38,116 nt of DNA, from the NCBI RefSeq assembly GCF_000820105.1, contig NZ_CDDB01000024.1, forward strand, positions 1 to 38,116. The letters are read 5' to 3'. The notes under the pieces are model-generated. The model had not been told where the DNA came from and searched no databases. It saw only the letters and a list, made by a program, of their open reading frames with translations. Source of the DNA: Aeromonas schubertii. GTDB taxonomy: Bacteria > Pseudomonadota > Gammaproteobacteria > Enterobacterales > Aeromonadaceae. Of this stretch, positions 34,489 through 38,116 are shown in pieces; position 1 is the stretch's first letter, and each line of letters starts with the position of its first letter. The position numbers and the translations under genes are program-made.

Positions 34489-37224
34489 ATGGCGCACCCC
34501 CTCATTCTGGTTGATGGCTCCTCTTATCTTTACCGGGCATTCTTCGCCTCCCAGCAGGCCGATCTGCGTACCTCCTCCGGAATGCCGAGCGGCGCCGTGC
34601 GGGTGATGACCAACATGTTGCGCAGCCTGATCAAGCAATATCCCGAGAGCCATGTGGCCGTGGTGTTTGACGCCAAGGGCAAGACCTTCCGCAACGATCT
34701 CTACGCCGACTACAAGGCCCATCGTCCGCCCATGCCGGACGACCTGCGCAGCCAGGTCGAGCCTATCCATCGCATCATTCGCGCCATGGGACTGCCACTG
34801 CTGATCATCGAGGGGGTCGAGGCGGACGACGTCATCGGTACTCTGGCCCGCGAGGCCACCGAGAAGCAGCTTCCCGTGCTCATCAGCACCGGCGACAAGG
34901 ACATGGCCCAGCTGGTATCGGATCATGTGACCCTGATCGACACCATGAAGGATCTGGTTACCGATCGTGACGGCGTCGTCGAGAAGTTTGGCGTACCGCC
35001 CGAGCTCATCATCGACTACCTGGCTCTAATGGGGGACAAGGTGGACAACATTCCGGGCATGCCCGGCGTGGGGGAGAAGACGGCTCTGGCCCTGTTACAG
35101 GGGATCGGTGGCATCGACGACATCGCCGCCAACCTGGACAAGGTCGCGGCCCTTGGTTTTCGTGGCGCCAAGACCTTCGCCGACAAGTTCCGCGAGCAGG
35201 AAGAGATGGTGCGCCTCTCCTACACCCTGGCCACCATCAAGACCGACGTCGCGCTGGATGTGAACCTGGAGCAGCTGGTGCTGGCACCGATGGACAGGGA
35301 TAACCTGCTCGCCGTCTACCGTGAGTATGAGTTCCGCAACCTCATCAAGGAGTTGGAAGAGGGGGGGGACGCCAGTGATGAGGAGCCTGTGGCCCCTCCC
35401 GTGCCCGCCATCGAGACCGACTACGCCTGCGTGCTGGACGAGGCCGAGCTGGATGCCTGGATCGCGCGCCTCAAGGGGGCCGAGCTGTTTGCCTTCGACA
35501 CCGAGACGACCAGCCTCGACTACATGGAGGCGCGCATCGTCGGGGTGTCGTTTGCCATCGAGCCCGGCAAGGCGGCCTATGTGCCCTTCGGTCATGACTA
35601 CCTGGGGGCGCCGGCCCAGCTCAGTGAAGAGGTGGTGCTCGGCAAGCTCAAGCCGCTGCTGGAAGACCCGGCCAGCCTCAAGGTGGGGCAGAACCTCAAG
35701 TACGACCGTAATGTGTTGCAGAATCACGGCATAGAGCTGCGCGGTATCGCCTACGACACCATGCTCGAGTCCTACGTGCTCAACTCCACCGGTAGCCGCC
35801 ATGACATGGATACCCTGGCCCAGAAGTATCTGGGTGTCGAGACCATCTCCTTCGAGGCGATTGCGGGTAAGGGGGTGAAACAGCTCACCTTCAACCAGAT
35901 CGAGCTGGAGCAGGCGGCCCCTTATGCGGCCGAGGATGCCGACATTACCCTTCGCCTGCATCAGACCCTGTGGGGAGAGCTCGGCAAGTTGCCCACACTG
36001 GCCAAGGTATTCAGCGACATCGAGATGCCGCTCTTGACGGTGCTGGCGCGGATGGAGCGTCTCGGCACGCCTATCGAGCCCAAGCTGCTGCACCAGCAGA
36101 GTCAGGAGATCGAGGCGCGCCTGAAGGCGTTGGAGCAAGAGGCCCACACTCTGGCGGGTGAGCCGTTTAACCTCTCCTCGCCCAAGCAGCTCGGCGAGAT
36201 CCTCTTCACCAGGCTGGGGCTGCCGGTCATCAAGAAGACCCCCAAGGGCGCACCCTCTACCGCCGAAGAGGTGTTGGCTGAACTGGCCGAGACCTATGAC
36301 CTGCCGCGCCTCCTGATGGAGCACCGCGGGCTGGCCAAGCTCAAGTCCACCTACACCGACAAGCTGCCATTGATGATCAAGGCCAGCACGGGGCGGGTGC
36401 ATACCTCTTATCATCAGGCGGTAGCTGCCACCGGGCGTCTCTCCTCATCCGATCCCAACCTGCAGAACATCCCGGTGCGCAACGAACAGGGGCGCCGTAT
36501 TCGTCAGGCCTTCGTGCCGAGCCCGGGTTTCAAGCTGGTGGCTGCGGACTATTCCCAGATCGAGCTGCGCATCATGGCTCATCTCTCCGGCGACAAGGGT
36601 CTGCTGACCGCCTTTGCCGAGGGCAAGGATATTCACCGAGCCACCGCCGCCGAGGTCTTTGGGGTGGCGCTGGCGGAGGTGACCGGTGACATGCGCCGCA
36701 GCGCCAAGGCGATCAACTTTGGCCTCATCTATGGCATGAGTGCCTTCGGTCTCGCCAAGCAGCTGGGGATCGGTCGCGCCGAGGCGCAGAAGTACATGGA
36801 TCTCTACTTCGAACGCTACCCGGGTGTGCTGGAGTATATGGAGCGCACCCGTCAGCAGGCGGAAGGGCAGGGATACGTCGAGACCCTGTTCGGTCGCCGT
36901 CTGTACCTGCCGGAGATCAAGTCCCGCAATGCAGGCTTGCGCAAGGCAGCCGAGCGCGCTGCTATCAATGCCCCGATGCAGGGCACGGCGGCCGACATCA
37001 TCAAGCGCGCCATGATCGCCGTGGATGGCTGGATCCAGTCCGAGGGGGGTGATGACATCCGCATGCTGATGCAGGTGCACGATGAACTGGTGTTCGAGGT
37101 CCGGGAAGATCGGGTCGAGGCGCTGGTACCCACCATCAAGAGCCTGATGTCGGCGGCGGCCGACCTGCACGTGCCGCTGGTGGTCGAGGCGGGCACTGGC
37201 GATAACTGGGAACAGGCCCACTGA
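34489..37224 (+). CDS. polA: DNA polymerase I
   Basis: PolA fills repair gaps and removes Okazaki primers. The 911-aa protein (E. coli 928) has all three parts. The 5' nuclease domain comes first, with [24 protein letters not shown] and [12 protein letters not shown]. The proofreading exonuclease has D337 and E339 in [19 protein letters not shown], and YAAEDADIT. The polymerase motifs are [15 protein letters not shown] (A), [19 protein letters not shown] (B) and [10 protein letters not shown] (C, D865). All catalytic residues appear intact. The frame is open from 34381. ATG 34489 gives the family start and has AGGCAGGACGA upstream. Unlike E. coli, no Spot 42 RNA follows. Confidence 0.97.
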   Translation: MAHPLILVDGSSYLYRAFFASQQADLRTSSGMPSGAVRVMTNMLRSLIKQYPESHVAVVFDAKGKTFRNDLYADYKAHRPPMPDDLRSQVEPIHRIIRAMGLPLLIIEGVEADDVIGTLAREATEKQLPVLISTGDKDMAQLVSDHVTLIDTMKDLVTDRDGVVEKFGVPPELIIDYLALMGDKVDNIPGMPGVGEKTALALLQGIGGIDDIAANLDKVAALGFRGAKTFADKFREQEEMVRLSYTLATIKTDVALDVNLEQLVLAPMDRDNLLAVYREYEFRNLIKELEEGGDASDEEPVAPPVPAIETDYACVLDEAELDAWIARLKGAELFAFDTETTSLDYMEARIVGVSFAIEPGKAAYVPFGHDYLGAPAQLSEEVVLGKLKPLLEDPASLKVGQNLKYDRNVLQNHGIELRGIAYDTMLESYVLNSTGSRHDMDTLAQKYLGVETISFEAIAGKGVKQLTFNQIELEQAAPYAAEDADITLRLHQTLWGELGKLPTLAKVFSDIEMPLLTVLARMERLGTPIEPKLLHQQSQEIEARLKALEQEAHTLAGEPFNLSSPKQLGEILFTRLGLPVIKKTPKGAPSTAEEVLAELAETYDLPRLLMEHRGLAKLKSTYTDKLPLMIKASTGRVHTSYHQAVAATGRLSSSDPNLQNIPVRNEQGRRIRQAFVPSPGFKLVAADYSQIELRIMAHLSGDKGLLTAFAEGKDIHRATAAEVFGVALAEVTGDMRRSAKAINFGLIYGMSAFGLAKQLGIGRAEAQKYMDLYFERYPGVLEYMERTRQQAEGQGYVETLFGRRLYLPEIKSRNAGLRKAAERAAINAPMQGTAADIIKRAMIAVDGWIQSEGGDDIRMLMQVHDELVFEVREDRVEALVPTIKSLMSAAADLHVPLVVEAGTGDNWEQAH

Positions 37225-37256
37225 GATAAGTCGAGGTAGTCACGCCTCCTTATATA

Positions 37257-37291
37257 AAGAAGAGAGCCCGGCATCGCCGGGCTCTCTTCTT
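37257..37291. terminator. Bidirectional terminator between polA and yrdA
   Basis: AAGAAGAGAGCCCGGC, ATC, GCCGGGCTCTCTTCTT is a perfect 16-bp stem with T-rich 3' sides in both directions. It overlaps the yrdA stop codon. Confidence 0.92.
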
Positions 37292-37838
37292 ATTGGGCGC
37301 CTATCTCGGCAAGGTACTCATCCTTGAGCTGCACATAGTTGTCAGCCGATTGTTTGAGGAAGGCTATCTCGGCCGCATTCAAGGGGCGTGCCTGGCGCAT
37401 GGGGTTGCCCATATAGAGGTGGCCCGAGACGAGACGCTTGCCAGGCGGCACCAGGGTGCCGGCCCCGATCATCACGTCATCTTCGACTACGGCACCGTCG
37501 AGCAGAATAGCCCCCATGCCGACCAGCACCCGATCGCCGATGGTACAACCGTGCAACATCGCCTTGTGGCCGACCGTTACATCCTCGCCGATGAGCAGCG
37601 GGTACCCGTCAGGATTGGCGTCGCTCTTGCGACTCAAATGCAGTACGGCGCCATCCTGAATGTTGCTGCGGGCGCCGATGCGAATGACGTTCACGTCACC
37701 CCTCGCGGCCACCATGGGCCAGATCCCCACATCGTCACCCAGGGTAATGTCGCCGACCAGGGTGGCGCAGGGGTCAACATAAACCCGCTCACCCAGCGCT
37801 GGGCGCTTTCCTTTATAGCTTCTCAGTCGCCAATCCAT
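37290..37838 (-). CDS. yrdA: YrdA: gamma-carbonic-anhydrase-like protein
   Basis: YrdA is a cytosolic left-handed beta-helix protein of the gamma-carbonic anhydrase family; carbonic anhydrase activity of E. coli YrdA is uncertain. The 182-aa protein matches E. coli YrdA (184). Metal-binding histidines are expected in IQDGAVLHLS, TVGHKAMLHG and nearby; RGDVNVIRIGARSNIQDG and GMGAILLDGAVVEDDVMIGAG are typical hexapeptide repeats. CAGGAGGAAACGAG precedes ATG 37838. A -10-like TAGAAT lies 26 bp upstream, with a DnaA box over the expected -35. It is divergent from the rRNA promoter. Confidence 0.95.
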   Translation of the reverse strand: MDWRLRSYKGKRPALGERVYVDPCATLVGDITLGDDVGIWPMVAARGDVNVIRIGARSNIQDGAVLHLSRKSDANPDGYPLLIGEDVTVGHKAMLHGCTIGDRVLVGMGAILLDGAVVEDDVMIGAGTLVPPGKRLVSGHLYMGNPMRQARPLNAAEIAFLKQSADNYVQLKDEYLAEIGAQ

Positions 37839-37889
37839 CTCGTTTCCTCCTGCAAAGTGGCCCCATTCTAGCAGTCAGAGGTCATATTC

Positions 37890-37898
37890 TGTGGATAA
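37890..37898 (-). promoter_or_regulatory. Perfect DnaA box upstream of yrdA and the rRNA operon
   Basis: TGTGGATAA is the exact reverse complement of TTATCCACA. It lies over the probable -35 of yrdA and about 85 bp upstream of the rRNA P1 -35. Confidence 0.5.
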
Positions 37899-37933
37899 GT
37901 TTGTATAAAAGCTGTGCTTGGTGATGAATAACT

Positions 37934-37966
37934 GAAAAAGTGCAGTTTTTTGCAATTTTATTGCGT
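37934..37966 (+). promoter_or_regulatory. AT-rich UP-like element of the rRNA promoter
   Basis: An A/T-rich stretch with A5, T6 and ATTTTATT runs just upstream of the P1 -35, where RNA polymerase alpha subunits and Fis act in E. coli rRNA promoters. Confidence 0.55.
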
Positions 37967-37974
37967 GTGGAGGC

Positions 37975-38002
37975 TTGCCACGGCGCGCGAACTCCCTATA
38001 AT
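37975..38002 (+). promoter_or_regulatory. rRNA operon promoter P1
   Basis: TTGCCA (37975-37980), 16 bp, TATAAT (37997-38002), then the GC-rich discriminator GCGCC. The block AACTCCCTATAATGCGCC is identical to that of E. coli rrn P1 promoters. This marks growth-rate and ppGpp-controlled transcription to the right. Confidence 0.93.
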
Positions 38003-38077
38003 GCGCCTCCATCGACAGGGCAACGCCGCCACAGCAGCGAGCCGGTCGATGAGTGAAAAAGCCTTGTAAAATAAGGC

Positions 38078-38105
38078 TTGACTCACCGGGCGGGGAGCGT
38101 AGAAT
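38078..38105 (+). promoter_or_regulatory. rRNA operon promoter P2
   Basis: TTGACT (38078-38083), 16 bp, TAGAAT (38100-38105), about 103 bp after P1, as expected for tandem rrn promoters. The window ends a few bases after the predicted start point, so leader and 16S rRNA lie outside. Confidence 0.8.
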
Positions 38106-38116
38106 GCCACTCCCGT

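Noticed and set aside
37225-37290. Spot 42 (spf) RNA after polA, as in E. coli
   Set aside because: Only about 65 bp separate polA from yrdA, and this is filled by a bidirectional terminator; nothing resembles Spot 42.

Overview
The window reads as chromosomal core-genome DNA of a gammaproteobacterium close to Aeromonas. This is inferred from high GC, Enterobacteriaceae/Vibrionaceae-like protein sequences (CodBA, UbiEJB, TatABCD, PrlC, PlsB, LexA, CpxRA, PolA), a Pseudomonas-type magnesium HemB and an E. coli-like rRNA promoter. No phage, insertion sequence, CRISPR array or integron was seen.

Layout. 1-600: a terminator, a small unknown minus-strand gene and the codB regulatory region. 600-3130: codBA (cytosine uptake and deamination). 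3200-3580: crcB (fluoride channel). 3647-8973: a run of ubiquinone genes (ubiE, ubiJ, ubiB) leading into tatA-tatB-tatC-tatD, then hemB, closed by a terminator at about 10030. 10066-13470, minus strand: gor and an orphan PAS histidine kinase. 13600-19270, plus strand: prlC behind a candidate heat-shock promoter, a GAF-PAS-PAS-GGDEF-EAL c-di-GMP protein, and rsmJ. 19266-20500: about 1.2 kb without a protein gene. It holds two tandem CsrB-type regulatory RNAs on the minus strand, each with terminator, promoter, IHF site and a shared far-upstream motif. 20548-21485: a 50-residue minus-strand ORF and yhhN. 21519-24752: plsB divergent from lexA, with two SOS boxes. 25023-27344: a small unknown gene, a Sco-type copper protein and dinF. 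27363-29940, minus: cpxR-cpxA-trmL. 30026-33025, plus: fieF, cysE and an unassigned transporter-like membrane protein. 33169-37838: zapB, elbB (minus), polA and yrdA (minus). 37930-38116: tandem P1 and P2 promoters of an rRNA operon whose genes lie beyond the right edge.

How parts work together. The ubi-tat-hemB block serves respiratory cofactor supply and export of folded redox proteins; the Sco protein probably also serves respiration. cpxRA with fieF is an envelope-stress and metal-efflux pair, but cpxP is absent. lexA, dinF and polA belong to DNA damage and repair. The two CsrB-type RNAs should sequester CsrA and so control motility, carbon storage and virulence; this is the most notable content. 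In E. coli prlC-rsmJ is one heat-shock unit and lexA-dinF one SOS unit. Here both pairs are kept close but split by other genes.
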